From Owenia fusiformis (taxonomy: Eukaryota > Annelida > Polychaeta > Sabellida > Oweniidae), in NCBI GenBank assembly GCA_903813345.2, contig CAIIXF020000005.1, positions 16,125,375 to 16,189,374 on the forward strand: a DNA stretch of 64,000 bases, read 5' to 3'. The first letter of the stretch is position 1; each line of letters opens with the position of its first letter. Shown here piece by piece: positions 1 through 9,787 of the stretch. Made by a program: the position numbers and the translations under genes. A model generated the notes under the pieces. It did not search any database, was not told the origin of the DNA, and saw only the letters and a program-made list of their open reading frames with translations.

Positions 1-1017
1 CAAAACAAGTATATATTGACTTGGAATTGAAGAGGAAGTATGACTTATATACTTAAAATGTGATTTCTGAGAATTTCTAAACATGTTGCCCATATCTCAA
101 TTTCAATATATATCATAAAATATAAGGCTGAGGATCATGTATCAATGGCATGGCACTCAAAGGATTGCCTAAAATAATTTCTACTTATTCCCTATTTAGA
201 AAAACTCTAAGTTGACCAATAGTCTGTTAAATGGACCTGTTCTTTACTTGGTTTATAAATGGTTAAAAAGTTAAAAGTCGAAACAAACTATTTTTCTGAT
301 TTTTTTATATTTGATTTGGATCATCAAAAGAACTTATCTTGTTCAGTAATCTGTATGGTAAACGTATTTAGTAATTGGTACGTTGTTATTTGCCTTTTGG
401 GTCACTGTACTCTGACCGGTATCCTTGACCATTAGGTCAATCAACATTCCTGCGGATAGATGTCGTACTCACTAATTGACATTGTTCCTGCGCAGACAGG
501 AGTAAAAGACTGGTTGGTAATTTTTATTCGATTTTTCAAGGGGTCTCCGAAATTTTCGCAATTTCTGTTGCAATGCCAATTACCCTACCTATATAGAACT
601 TTCACGATCAAAACCCGTCTAAATCGTAAAAACTAGTTGATTTTTATGTCTCTGCCAAGTATCAAGTGCAAATACTGTGTAGTTTTTACAGGGTTGGAAA
701 ATCTATTCTTGAGATGAGAATTCTCGTCATCGCCAAGATTTGTAGAGCAGTGATTTTCATGACGTCATTTGTTTAGTTTAGCAATGACGTCATATGTAGA
801 CAATGATTTACGCATGCGTGAAAACGGCAGCGCCTCTAGCGGCAAAATGAGGCCGAGACCATTAGATCAATGGGAGTTTCCTATCCATTTCTTAAAGTCC
901 GTGATAAAACGTATCAACGTCAGCTTTAAAACATAAACATTATATAGTGATAATAATGTCAGTCTTAATTGAACACTTAATCATTTGCGATTCACTAACA
1001 ATGCATCACAATGTCCG
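1..1017. other. unassigned flank 3' of the Ty3/gypsy element
   Basis: No open frame with recognisable homology is visible. The stretch lies just downstream of the integrase stop codon on the minus strand, so part of it could belong to the retroelement 3' end. I could not find a sequence here matching the short terminal-repeat candidate upstream of gag (7274-7372). The 3' LTR is therefore either lost, truncated or beyond the window edge. A small GC-richer patch around 750-860 carries palindromic regulatory-type motifs, listed separately. Confidence 0.5.
760..839. promoter_or_regulatory. paired CRE octamers with a nearby CGCATGCG palindrome
   Basis: Two perfect TGACGTCA octamers lie at 760-767 and 785-792, 25 bp apart. 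They are followed within about 25 bp by TACGCATGCGTGA (NRF1-like core) and a GC-rich stretch. TGACGTCA is the CREB/ATF site in animals. Two perfect copies so close in AT-rich DNA are unlikely by chance and suggest promoter or LTR U3 sequence. No transcript start or gene could be tied to it; either an unseen gene to the left or the retroelement 3' end is possible. Confidence 0.35.
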
Positions 1018-2722
1018 TTACATAAATCTGGATGGCTTTTTTGCAATTATACCAGATTTAGAACGTGTTTGTATGACTCTTGGACTTGGCAACAATTCCA
1101 TTCTTGGTTGAGGTAATTCCTCTTTAACATTCACAGACTGCTTACCATGATCCTCAATGTCGGGCGAAATACCAGAACTACTAGGATTGGTAATTGTGGG
1201 GGCGGGGAATTCCATTGGAAATGGAATAGGACTGAGATCCCTTAATTTAGAGTTAGGGTCTGGCATTAGATGGCGTCTATTTCGTCTAACAGTACCCCGG
1301 TCAGTCTGTACAATGTACGATCTAGGTGAGTCATGTTTGGCTTTGATTATACCTGGAGTTTTCCACCCTTTTTGATTGTCAAGTTTAACGAGTACTTTGT
1401 CACCTTTAGGTAATTCTGTCAAAGGTTTCACACCATGGCGATTGTCATAGTTAGTCTTGTACTTTGCCTTAGCACTGCTATCGTGCTTAGCAATTTGTCT
1501 TAAGTTGGGCCAATGTGGACTTAAGTTGTTGGGTAAGGTTGGTACAGTCGATTTTATTTGTCTTCCCATCAACAATTGTGCTGGGGAAACACCTGTGGAC
1601 ATATGTGGCGTAGAGCGATAAGTGAGAAGCGCGAGAAATGGGTCATCCTGCGATAGGAACCGTTTGATTATTTGCACTCCTCTCTCTACTTGTCCGTTTG
1701 ACTGACTTAAATGTGGCGAACTAGTTATGTGACGGAAATTGTATTTCTTAGCAAAATCTGCAAACTCTTGACTTGCGAATTGAGGACCGTTATCCGACAC
1801 AACATCAGCAATACCATATCTGGCAAATATGCCTTTCATTTTGTCTATCACATTCTTTGATGTAATGTTTTTATTCATGAGCGCGATCTCTGGGAAACGA
1901 GAGAAGTAATCCACGATCACCAACCAATGTTGATTCTGGAACTCACAAAGATCCGCTGCGATTAATGACCATGGCCTATCAGGTAGAATAGTAGGTATCA
2001 GTGGTTCATGCTTTTGAGTTGGCCTTGAAACAACACAATGAGCACATTTACTTACCATATCTTTTATCTGCGAACTCATTCCAGGCCACCATACAGATTG
2101 ATTCGCGCGCAATCTGCATTTTGTAATGCCCAAATGACCATGATGGATGCGTTCAAGCATATCCCTCTGCAAACTCCGAGGTACGACAACACGCGAGCCA
2201 TGTGTTATAACTCCGTTATATAAACTCAACATACCTTGTTCTGCAAAATATGGCTTGATAGCTGGCGGTACACTCTTAATAGATTGTGGCCATCCAAGAG
2301 AAATGTATTTGTTTACCTGTAAAAGATCAGCATCCAAAGTTGTAGCTTCGCGGATTTTCTCCAATAACTGATCAGCGATAGGTCTATTTCTGTCAAGTGA
2401 GTACAGATAAGATTCTATATCTACTTCCAAATCATTCTGTTTTTCATTACACGGTTTCATCGGGTCGCGCGATAATGTGTCTGCTATTACCATATCCTTA
2501 CCCGGGACATATTTAGCACGCACGTTGAAGCGCATCAATCGCATAAGAAGTCTCTGGCACCTAATCGGCGCTTTATCAATGTCTTTGGAATTTATCAACG
2601 GCACAAGGGGTTTGTGGTCCGTAAAAATTTCAAATTCGGGTAAACCGACTAAATATCTGGAAAAATGTTCACACCCCCATACCGAAGCAAGGCATTCCTT
2701 CTCAATTTGGGCATACTTCTTT
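1018..2722 (-). CDS. Ty3/gypsy RNase H end plus integrase
   Basis: The frame resumes at the left target duplication with KKYAQIEKE, continues through the RNase H motif FTDHKPL and the ADTLSR tail, then enters integrase. Integrase has an HHCC zinc domain (H...H in IHHGHLG, CAHC) and a DDE core: the first D in AADLCEF, the second in VVSDNGPQF, and E in NGQVERG. The C-terminal part, with RHL and a basic, proline-rich tail, ends RFM then TAA. No chromodomain was recognised. The open frame from the first methionine (2604) is 528 codons, but the true coding sequence extends upstream without stops to 2722, where the nested insertion interrupts it. Catalytic residues look intact. Confidence 0.9.
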
Positions 2723-2992
2723 CGAAGTGTCTGGAGTACCTTAAAATTTAAGGCTCTTTAGCCAAAATGCTAAAGAGCCTTAAAATTTAAGGCTATTTAG
2801 CTGTGAACATAGTGTTTTGGCTAGAGAGCCTTTGTGTTTATAATCCGTGTTTATATTGTTTTTTATTGAAGTTTTCGTCATCTAAACAAGTAAACAACAC
2901 TCTCGAAAGTTTTTCAACCCAGAATGCCACTTAAAAATTTCACACATGTATATCAGTATAGAGTTGTAAAAAATTTAGCCCATCATGGAAAA

Positions 2993-3064
2993 ACACTCTG
3001 GTATAGTGGTTAGGGTGCTCGCTATCCACTTCTGCGGTGTGGGTTCGATTCCCCGACGGAGCAC
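2993..3064 (+). repeat. tRNA-like SINE head or tRNA pseudogene
   Basis: The segment carries RNA polymerase III internal promoter motifs: an A-box-like TAGTGGTTAGG (3004-3014) and a B box GGTTCGATTCC (3042-3052), about 28 bp apart. The 3' part GGTTCGATTCCCCGACGG resembles the T-arm and acceptor of tRNA-Asp. The middle does not fold into a convincing anticodon stem, so this is not a working tRNA gene. It lies inside the TIR element 2723-4761. The most likely identity is the 5' head of a tRNA-derived SINE or a decayed tRNA copy. Confidence 0.6.
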
Positions 3065-3762
3065 TTTATATTTTGAATAACAAGCCGGAAGTTTGTTCTC
3101 CGCCCGGTTCTCTGATGTCCGGAAATTATGTACACAATTTTTTCTAGAATTCTTGGGCTTGCTCCATCGCTCAATCATCAATGTTTAATGAAATTATTCA
3201 CTTGTATCGGCTTTGCTATAGTCACGAGAATACAGGGAATCCCATTTTAAGATGGCAAAAAGTACGATGAAGACCTGGGGATGAAAGGATCTTGTTTCTT
3301 CTAGATCAGCACATCTTGACGCAGTTTATCGTGAATGCAGGGACATCACTAGAATACACTTCCAAATCTATTGCCCATTAATCCTGATTTTAGAATTTTT
3401 CACTTGACGATCAAGATATTTTCGCATCTTCCTCAGAATTTAAGCACAGAGACAGCACAAAGAAAATTTACAGTACAAAAGAGGTGAACTGTCGAGGAAA
3501 CAGCGGCTTATGCAACACAACAACAACATTTTTATCCTAGCCTCCAATCCATCAATAAATGACTCTATAGTACATCAAAATCTTTACGAAACGGACGTTG
3601 CGATTTATAGTGGATAAAATGGTAAAAATAACATTTTTCTGGCTATACGTGATTGCCTGGTCTTACACCTTTTCTGGTGAACCAGAGACATATATTTTTG
3701 ATATATGCATGAACATCAAACAATTAACAAACATTTACTTTTCAAATTCGATGTTTGAACCT

Positions 3763-4174
3763 TTAAGGTTCAGCTGGAAAGTAACATTTTGGTAAAAAAT
3801 TGCTATACCTGCACATGTTATTTTCTGGTACAAAATTAAGTATGAAGTCATGTGTGTATTTCCTTGCTTTTTTCAGGAAAGTATCATTACACTGTTTACT
3901 TTTAGAATATCTGGAAACAGGTCAATGGTAGCTCCCGTGTTGTCTGGAAACTTTGAAAGAAAATTTGGAAAAATAGAAAGTGTGTAATATCAGAATTTCC
4001 TGGAGTTCCCATTGAACCCCTACCAGATATTCTAAAAGAAGACAATGTAATGATTCTTTCCTGAAAAAAGCAAGGAAATTGACACATGCCTTCATACTTT
4101 ATTTTGTACCAGAAAATAACATGTGCAGGTATAGCAATTTTTTACCAAAATGTTACTTTCCAGCTGTACCTTAA
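3763..4174. repeat. large palindrome, 152-bp arms
   Basis: The arms 3763-3914 and 4023-4174 are inverted copies with few mismatches (for example AGCTGGAAAGTAACATTTTG at the left and its complement at the right), separated by a spacer of about 108 bp. Transcribed, it would form one long hairpin. It lies in the middle of the MULE-like insert and does not belong to that element's terminal repeats, so it may be a further nested element with no coding capacity. Confidence 0.8.
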
Positions 4175-4770
4175 AAAGCCAAATTTAGACTGGGGATTGA
4201 AAAGGTTCTTTTATTTCTCTCGGTAGACCGGAAGTAAATTTATGAGTCGAGCAAAAAGTGATAATGTTTTTTTATGAAGTGGGGAAGTCAAAACAGTACT
4301 AATAGAAGTCATAGTAAGCATTAGAAGATCATTTAAAACCATTCAAATCGACGGCAAAGTTTAATAGTTGAAATGACTGAAATCTTTATATGTTCTCTTC
4401 GCGGACCTCAGAGAAGTCACTTCCGGTTTAATAATCAGTGATTTTATCGAGCAAAACATATTCTTTTTGAATTTGTCCGATATCTGCTAATATGGTATGT
4501 ATATTTGTGCTGATTGTTAAATTACAAAATAGGTTGGGTATAGAATATGTCAAAGTCGTTTGATCTTGTCCCAGAAGCAATATTTCGTCATTTCTGTCGG
4601 CTGGAATTCCTTAAGGCTCTATAGCAGAATTGGCTATCAAAATGCTAAAGAGCCTTAAATTTTAAGGCTCTTTAGCCCAAATGCTAAAGAACCTTAAAAT
4701 TTAAGGCTCTTTAGCATTTTGGCTAGAGAGCCTTAAATTTTAAGGCTCTCCAGGCGCGGCCTACTTCTTT

Positions 4771-5669
4771 TCCGATTCAGATAAACTTCTTGATCCGAAT
4801 GCAACCGGTCTCCAAATGTCATCTTTACTTTTCTGAAGAAGACACGCCCCGATTCCGTAGCTAGAACTATCTGCGCTAACAATAGTAGGACGAGAAACGT
4901 CGTAAAAAGCTAGTACCGGCGCGTTGCATATCATTCGTTTGATTTCGTTGAAAGCATTATCTTGGGCTTTTTCCCATTGAAAAACAACATCCTTTCTAAG
5001 CAATGCATACAACGGAGCTGCAACTTCAGCTAAGTTTTTCACGAAACGACATAGAAAATTGACCATACCTAAAAATCTACGTAGTTCTGTGACGTCAGTA
5101 GGTGTATTTAGCTGTTGAATTGCCTTTATGTGTTCTTGTGAAGGAGCTACACCGTCCTTTGAAATTCGATTGCCAACAAATGTGACTTCCGGCAATGAAA
5201 ACTTACACTTTCGGCGATTGAGCTTTATCCCTACCTTTCTTACGAGTTCCATCACGTTCTTGAGATTTTTATCATGTTCTGCTTGAGTTTTTCCATGTAC
5301 GATTATATCGTCGATTACGACCTCGGCACCATCAACCTTCGAAAATATGTCACTCATATGTCTCTGATAAAGTTCACTTGCGAAGTTAAGACCAAATGGT
5401 ACGCGATTGAACTTATACCTTCCAAAAGGCGTAATGAACGTAGTCAATAGAGATGATTCGTGATCTAATGTGAGACCCCAAAAAGAACTCGACGCGTCCA
5501 AAATACTAAAAACGGTGGAGCCGGCCAACTTGTGCAAAACGTCTTCTGGTGTAGGGAGGATAAACTTCTCACGTTTCACACTGAGATTTAGACGACGTAA
5601 ATCCACACAAATTCTTGGATCATCATCATTTTTCTTTTCTACCGCGATAATGGGAGCACACCAATCAGT
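4771..5669 (-). CDS. Ty3/gypsy reverse transcriptase and N-terminal part of RNase H
   Basis: The frame is open from about TDWCAPI (5669) through DLRRLN, the palm motif around VIDDI (the YXDD-box equivalent, with isoleucine at X), VHGK and GFLGMVNF-like connection sequence. It then reaches the RNase H start SADSSSYGIGACL with its conserved aspartate. It ends SESEKK at the 9-bp target duplication (4762-4770); beyond it the frame runs into the inserted element and stops. The first methionine of this frame (5606) is internal to the RT domain and is not a true start. RT copies the element RNA into DNA and RNase H degrades the RNA strand. The remaining RNase H sequence resumes at 2722. Confidence 0.88.
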
Positions 5670-7183
5670 GGCACTATAGTAACGCGTGAAATAACACTTT
5701 GAGATTCAAGCTTTTCTAACTTATCTTTCACTCTAGCCATTAATGGTAAAGGTAAACGTCTGGAGCAAGGTACACTATAAGGCACAGCGTCTGATTTTAG
5801 GTCAATGTGAACTGGCTTACAGTCAATCTTACCAACGTCACCGTAACAGTCATTAAAGGTATCATGAACAGACCCTAAATCTTTGAAAAGACCCATGGCT
5901 ACAGCACAGCCCCTGGACAAAAGATTTACCCCAGAAAAAGTATCTGCGACGTGCATGTTTACCCTGTATTTACGTGACGCATGGGGAATTTGAGCGGTAA
6001 ACACCCCTTTACATTTGACAGGACCCCCTGGACTACTGAGCTTAACTCTACTCGGACGTAATGGAGGAGGATTAGGCAAACTAGAGTATGTATCACTGGT
6101 GATCATGGTAACATCAGCCCCTGAATCGATTTTGAAAAGAATGGGATTGTTACCTGCTATCCTAAGTTCTTTAAACCACGCTGGTACTTGATCATTCACA
6201 TCTGTGACGTCTGTCATATTGTCAATATCAACAGAATCAGCCAGCGGTGATGTATTAATATTGTCACTCTGGCTACCTGGAACGGGTGAAGCTTGTGAGC
6301 GTACATCGACATCTGTCCCGAAGATCCGGTCTGGTAACCCTGGAATGCCTGGGTCATTGGGAATTACCATTTCCGATAGGAATACATAATCCTCATCTTG
6401 ATCTTCTACGTATTCTGTAGATTCAATTTTCTTGTTTGAGCTTTTACTCGGAAGTTTATTAACAGTCCCACCTTTTGTCTTGCGGCATGCCCTTTTAAAA
6501 TGCCCGATGCCCTTACAGGCGGAACATTGTTTTCCATGGGCATTACACTGCCCCTCTGCATGCTTACGAAGACAGTTACCACATTCACGGTCGGGTTTCT
6601 GCTTGCGGTGATTTGAAATATTTCCACGGGCTTTAATCGCATCAACAGGTTGAGGCGGGCCAGTCTCGCGCACAGCCTCTCGGATTCTTGCCATTTCAAT
6701 ACATCGATGCAACGTGAGTTTAGAATAGTCCATCAGTTTTATCTTGTTTTGAAGTTCCACGTTAGATAGTCCATTAACGAACTGATGAAGTATTTCCGTC
6801 TCTTTATTTTCGAAAGCGCAAACCTCTGATTGTTCGTAAAGTTCTCTCAGGAACGTGTCAACAGACGAAGAGTTTTGTGCGATCTCATGAAAACGCCGCT
6901 GCTCGTCTATCACATTAACTTTAGGAACGAAATACTCGTCGAATTTCCTCAAAATGGTTTCATATTTAGATCTATCCTCTCCTTCTGCGAATATAAAGCT
7001 GTTATAGATCGCTTCTGATCTGGGACCCATAATATAAAGTAAACTGTTTATCTGGCTTTCCTCCGATTCAGAATCAAGTTTTGCCGCTGTCCTGAATCTT
7101 GTGAAGCGTTGCTTCCAGAACCTCCATAGTTTCGGGTTATTTGTATCCAAATTTTCCGGTGGTGTCAGTCTAAATGATGCCAT
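5639..7183 (-). CDS. Ty3/gypsy Gag plus aspartic protease, 514 codons
   Basis: The frame starts MASFRLTPPENLD and is gag-like for about 190 residues, with no recognisable enzyme motif. Two zinc knuckles follow at about residues 200-235 (CGNC...H...C and CSACKGIGHFKRAC), which bind nucleic acid in nucleocapsid. An aspartic-protease active site DSGAD lies near residue 353 (context FKIDSGADVTMI). The last part, roughly from residue 455, is the conserved lead-in to reverse transcriptase (VPYSVPCSRRLPLP), after which the frame leaves the RT frame and stops. The RT domain continues one frame over from about 5669 downward. Gag-Pol is therefore broken here, not ended normally. Whether this is a programmed shift is doubtful: such shifts usually sit between gag and protease. 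Confidence 0.85.
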   Translation of the reverse strand: MASFRLTPPENLDTNNPKLWRFWKQRFTRFRTAAKLDSESEESQINSLLYIMGPRSEAIYNSFIFAEGEDRSKYETILRKFDEYFVPKVNVIDEQRRFHEIAQNSSSVDTFLRELYEQSEVCAFENKETEILHQFVNGLSNVELQNKIKLMDYSKLTLHRCIEMARIREAVRETGPPQPVDAIKARGNISNHRKQKPDRECGNCLRKHAEGQCNAHGKQCSACKGIGHFKRACRKTKGGTVNKLPSKSSNKKIESTEYVEDQDEDYVFLSEMVIPNDPGIPGLPDRIFGTDVDVRSQASPVPGSQSDNINTSPLADSVDIDNMTDVTDVNDQVPAWFKELRIAGNNPILFKIDSGADVTMITSDTYSSLPNPPPLRPSRVKLSSPGGPVKCKGVFTAQIPHASRKYRVNMHVADTFSGVNLLSRGCAVAMGLFKDLGSVHDTFNDCYGDVGKIDCKPVHIDLKSDAVPYSVPCSRRLPLPLMARVKDKLEKLESQSVISRVTIVPLIGVLPLSR

Positions 7184-7540
7184 TACTGTCCTATAGGATT
7201 ATAGGGCACTATATATGAGTAATATCCGGCATAAACACCAATTTAATCCAATTTTAACCACATCTAGTCACCATGTTATGAGAATTGAACTTCACTCGTG
7301 TCGTGTCTGACTATCAACTGCGTTTATTCCATAGATTGTGACGTAACACATTTGTACAATTATGACATAACATAAAGCATCTAATTAACATAATTAAGAC
7401 ATTATGACACTTAGCTCCCCCATTGAAAGCCTCTTTACCCCCTCTGATATATAATTGTTTGACAACTTATGCATTCTTTCTGAGTAGAATCTTCTAATAC
7501 TTTCCTCTGGCTCTTCCATCCCACTGGAAAACCCTAATTT
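7184..7540. other. retrotransposon leader and possible 5' LTR remnant
   Basis: Between the gag start and the next transposon the sequence TGTTATGAG (7274) to ACATAACA (7372) has complementary ends (TGTTAT...ATAACA). It directly abuts a minus-strand TGGTGACTAG stretch that could be a primer-binding site. A 99-bp LTR would be unusually short, and no second copy was found near 1-1017, so this is only a candidate. The rest (7373-7540) shows nothing recognisable. Confidence 0.3.
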
Positions 7541-9205
7541 CACGGGGGATAAGCAAAACGAGGGCGAAGCCACGGACTGCGACTCGCGTAATTCAAAACG
7601 AGGTTACAACGCATTATAGCTGAACAATGGCGGTAAGTCCAAACTTAATTTGGAAGGCATGTTAGGATTTGGGGTAGATTATTGGTTTGGATATTCTACA
7701 GAATAGCTAGTATGTTCCAGTCGGTGATCAACATATTCATACTCCACCTGCAATGGCATTCTTGGTGCTCGGCTGTCCAATAGTTTAGCATGAACACAAA
7801 TGAATTCGAAATCTGCCACAAAAAATGTAATTTTGTCAATATTTGTCCCTAATATACCGATTTAATCAAAGGAATCAGAAATGACATCGAATTAATATAA
7901 TTATTCATGTTTTGTTGTTACAATTACATCTTCGTGTGATATTTGGTAAGCGGAAAACGTACAATTACATAGAAAATTGGAATTTATAATAGTCGCAGTC
8001 CATCCATCTGCCCAACGCAGTCCGCGACTCAGTGTTGCTTTATATCTGAAGCTGAACGCAATCACAGCCAAAGGTAGATAGCACAATGTGTGTACAGGTG
8101 TGGCCGAAATGGAGCAACTTTGGACAAAATTGAATATAAAGGGCTATTTTAATAGACCTACATCGTGTCTCAATCCATTCTGCAAATATATACAAGCTGT
8201 CAAATACAGCTGAAATCATGAATTTATGGTAGCTAGCAATATTGATGGACTGTTGGAAAGATCATCCAAAATTACATTAACTCACCAACTCTCCAATTAT
8301 TTGATATTTTCCTGATATCTTAAATACTAGTTAATGTACCCTTCCCCAACAGCTTTTATTGCATCATCAAAAAGTTAATTGTTTCGCATTTCTACTTCTT
8401 ATAAAAAGTCTCACCACTATCCAATTATCTATATATTTAACCCTATCCACAAATTGGTTTGTAATAAACATATTACGTTGTCATCTTGCGCTCGACTGTT
8501 CTGCCAAATACGCTATTGAATTGCCATATTTCTAGGTCTTAAACGATACAATATAGCAATTTGGGACATTGATTCAGGTAATAGATATATGTTAATCAAC
8601 GTAACTTTGAATGATAATCTGGATGCTGACTTTCTTTTCCTGAAACAATAATAGCGTAGGAATATAGTTTACACTATCTTATTTATTTCGTGTTCGCGGC
8701 TGGACTGCGTTGCTTAGAATATCAATGAAGGCTGTGTTGCGTTGTTGAAATAGCTTTGTTTACTGGACTGCGTCCACTATGAATGCGCAGTTTGAATCTA
8801 ATTTTCTCCTCATGAACACATTCTATTATCAAATCATTTTCACGAATTATACTCGGAGCCTCAACTAACCTTTAGATAGTAGAAACGTGTTAAAACTTCT
8901 TTCAAATGTATAGTAAATTAAACAATATGCACATATTTTACAGGTAAAATCAGAACTTTGCAACTGTTTTAGCTTGATCTGGACAACTGCTTATTTTCTT
9001 ATCTACAGACCAACAGTAGATACAGAGTAATATTTTGGTCACCGATTAGACACTACGATAGCATTTAAAATACCTGGATTTCTCTATTTTGTCGGAAGAA
9101 GCAGAAGGCACTGCCGGATGTCCCTCCATTTTGGCGCTGGGCTGCGGTGTAAAGTTACGCGAGTCGCAGTCCGTGGCTTCGCCCTCGTTTTGCTTATCCC
9201 CCGTG
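7541..9205. mobile_element. 1665-bp DNA transposon with 51-bp perfect TIRs and a 5-bp duplication
   Basis: The end sequences 7541-7591 and 9155-9205 are identical over 51 bp in inverted orientation, starting CACGGGGGATAAGCAAAACG. A perfect 5-bp duplication AATTT flanks the element (7536-7540, 9206-9210). The TIR word GGACTGCG recurs inside, as CGCAGTCC at 7994-8001 and 8016-8023 and as GGACTGCG at 8702-8709 and 8765-8772. Such subterminal copies could be transposase binding sites. No open frame resembling a transposase is present, so it is non-autonomous. Transib transposons have 5-bp duplications and TIRs beginning CAC, so a Transib-like origin is possible but unproven. Confidence 0.85.
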
Positions 9206-9361
9206 AATTTGATCAGTGCATTATGAATAAAATGAACGTAATTCCAAGGGTTTCTACATGTAGCTCCTCTTTGCAACCGCTTCTCCATATGTGATAAGAG
9301 AAGTGCGTTAATAGAGTGAGGCTTATGGTATTTTACATACAAAAAGTATTCTATTTGCCTT

Positions 9362-9787
9362 TTAAGGATGACAAAGAAGTGGTATCGATATGGTGAGCTT
9401 TTTGAACACGCGTTTCTCTTAAACCATTCATCAAAACATTCTGAAAATTTTACACATCGTCAATTTAATGGTCATATTTTGGATGGTAACAATATAATTT
9501 TTATAATTTTGTATAACTATAATATTGAGAGGTCTAAGAAAATGTTGTATATGCTATTTTGTCCCAACAAGGTTTCGGAAAGACATTTTATTTCATTCTC
9601 AAGAATTGGTAGAAAGGAACAAAAAACAATTGCACTACAAAAACAAAAAATGTTAACAAAAAAACCAGTTATATAAATCAGTCAACATTACATAAAGGGC
9701 CATGTTTTTTACAGAATGTTTTCAATAATTGGTTTAAGAGAAAAACATTGTTGAATTCAGTTCACCATATCGATACCTATCCTTTAA
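9362..9787. mobile_element. MITE of about 425 bp with diverged 75-80 bp TIRs
   Basis: The left end (GGTATCGATATGGTGA near 9380, TCTCTTAAACCA near 9417, AAAACATTCTG near 9433) reappears inverted at 9706-9783 with the same order and spacing. TTAA occurs at both outer edges (9362-9365 and 9784-9787), which would fit a TTAA-targeting (piggyBac or Kolobok) origin; the outermost bases do not align exactly. The AT-rich centre contains an open frame of about 100 codons with no recognisable domain, which I do not treat as a gene. Confidence 0.6.

Larger units (their letters stand above)
2723..4761. mobile_element. 2.04 kb TIR element (Mutator-like or foldback) inserted in the retrotransposon
   Basis: A perfect 9-bp duplication TACTTCTTT flanks the block (2714-2722 and 4762-4770). 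Both ends carry long inverted repeats: CTGGAGTACCTTAAAATTTA at the left matches CTGGAGAGCCTTAAAATTTA read from the right. Both continue through repeats of the motif TTTAAGGCTCTTTAGC. The outermost 8 bp differ between the ends. No transposase was seen. A 9-bp target duplication with long TIRs is typical of Mutator-like elements, so this is best called a non-autonomous MULE-like or foldback element. The retroelement reading frame is open on both sides, which independently fixes the insertion limits. Confidence 0.82.
1018..7273 (-). mobile_element. Ty3/gypsy-type LTR retrotransposon, degraded, with a nested insertion
   Basis: Minus-strand order is gag, zinc knuckles, aspartic protease, reverse transcriptase, RNase H, integrase, which is the Ty3/gypsy (not Copia) order. 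The copy is inactive as read: a frameshift near 5670-5690 separates protease from RT, and a 2.04 kb element (2723-4761) splits the RNase H coding region. A possible primer-binding site begins with TGG at 7273 (reading down the minus strand), next to a sequence ending CATAACA. Clear paired LTRs were not found. The reading frames are otherwise long and clean, so the copy is not ancient. Confidence 0.88.

Noticed and set aside
2993-3064. functional tRNA gene
   Set aside because: Internal promoter boxes are present but the anticodon stem and full acceptor pairing are not.
9368-9676. 102-codon open frame at 9.4 kb
   Set aside because: It starts inside the inverted repeat of a MITE and ends in AT-rich filler, so it is a by-product of the element.
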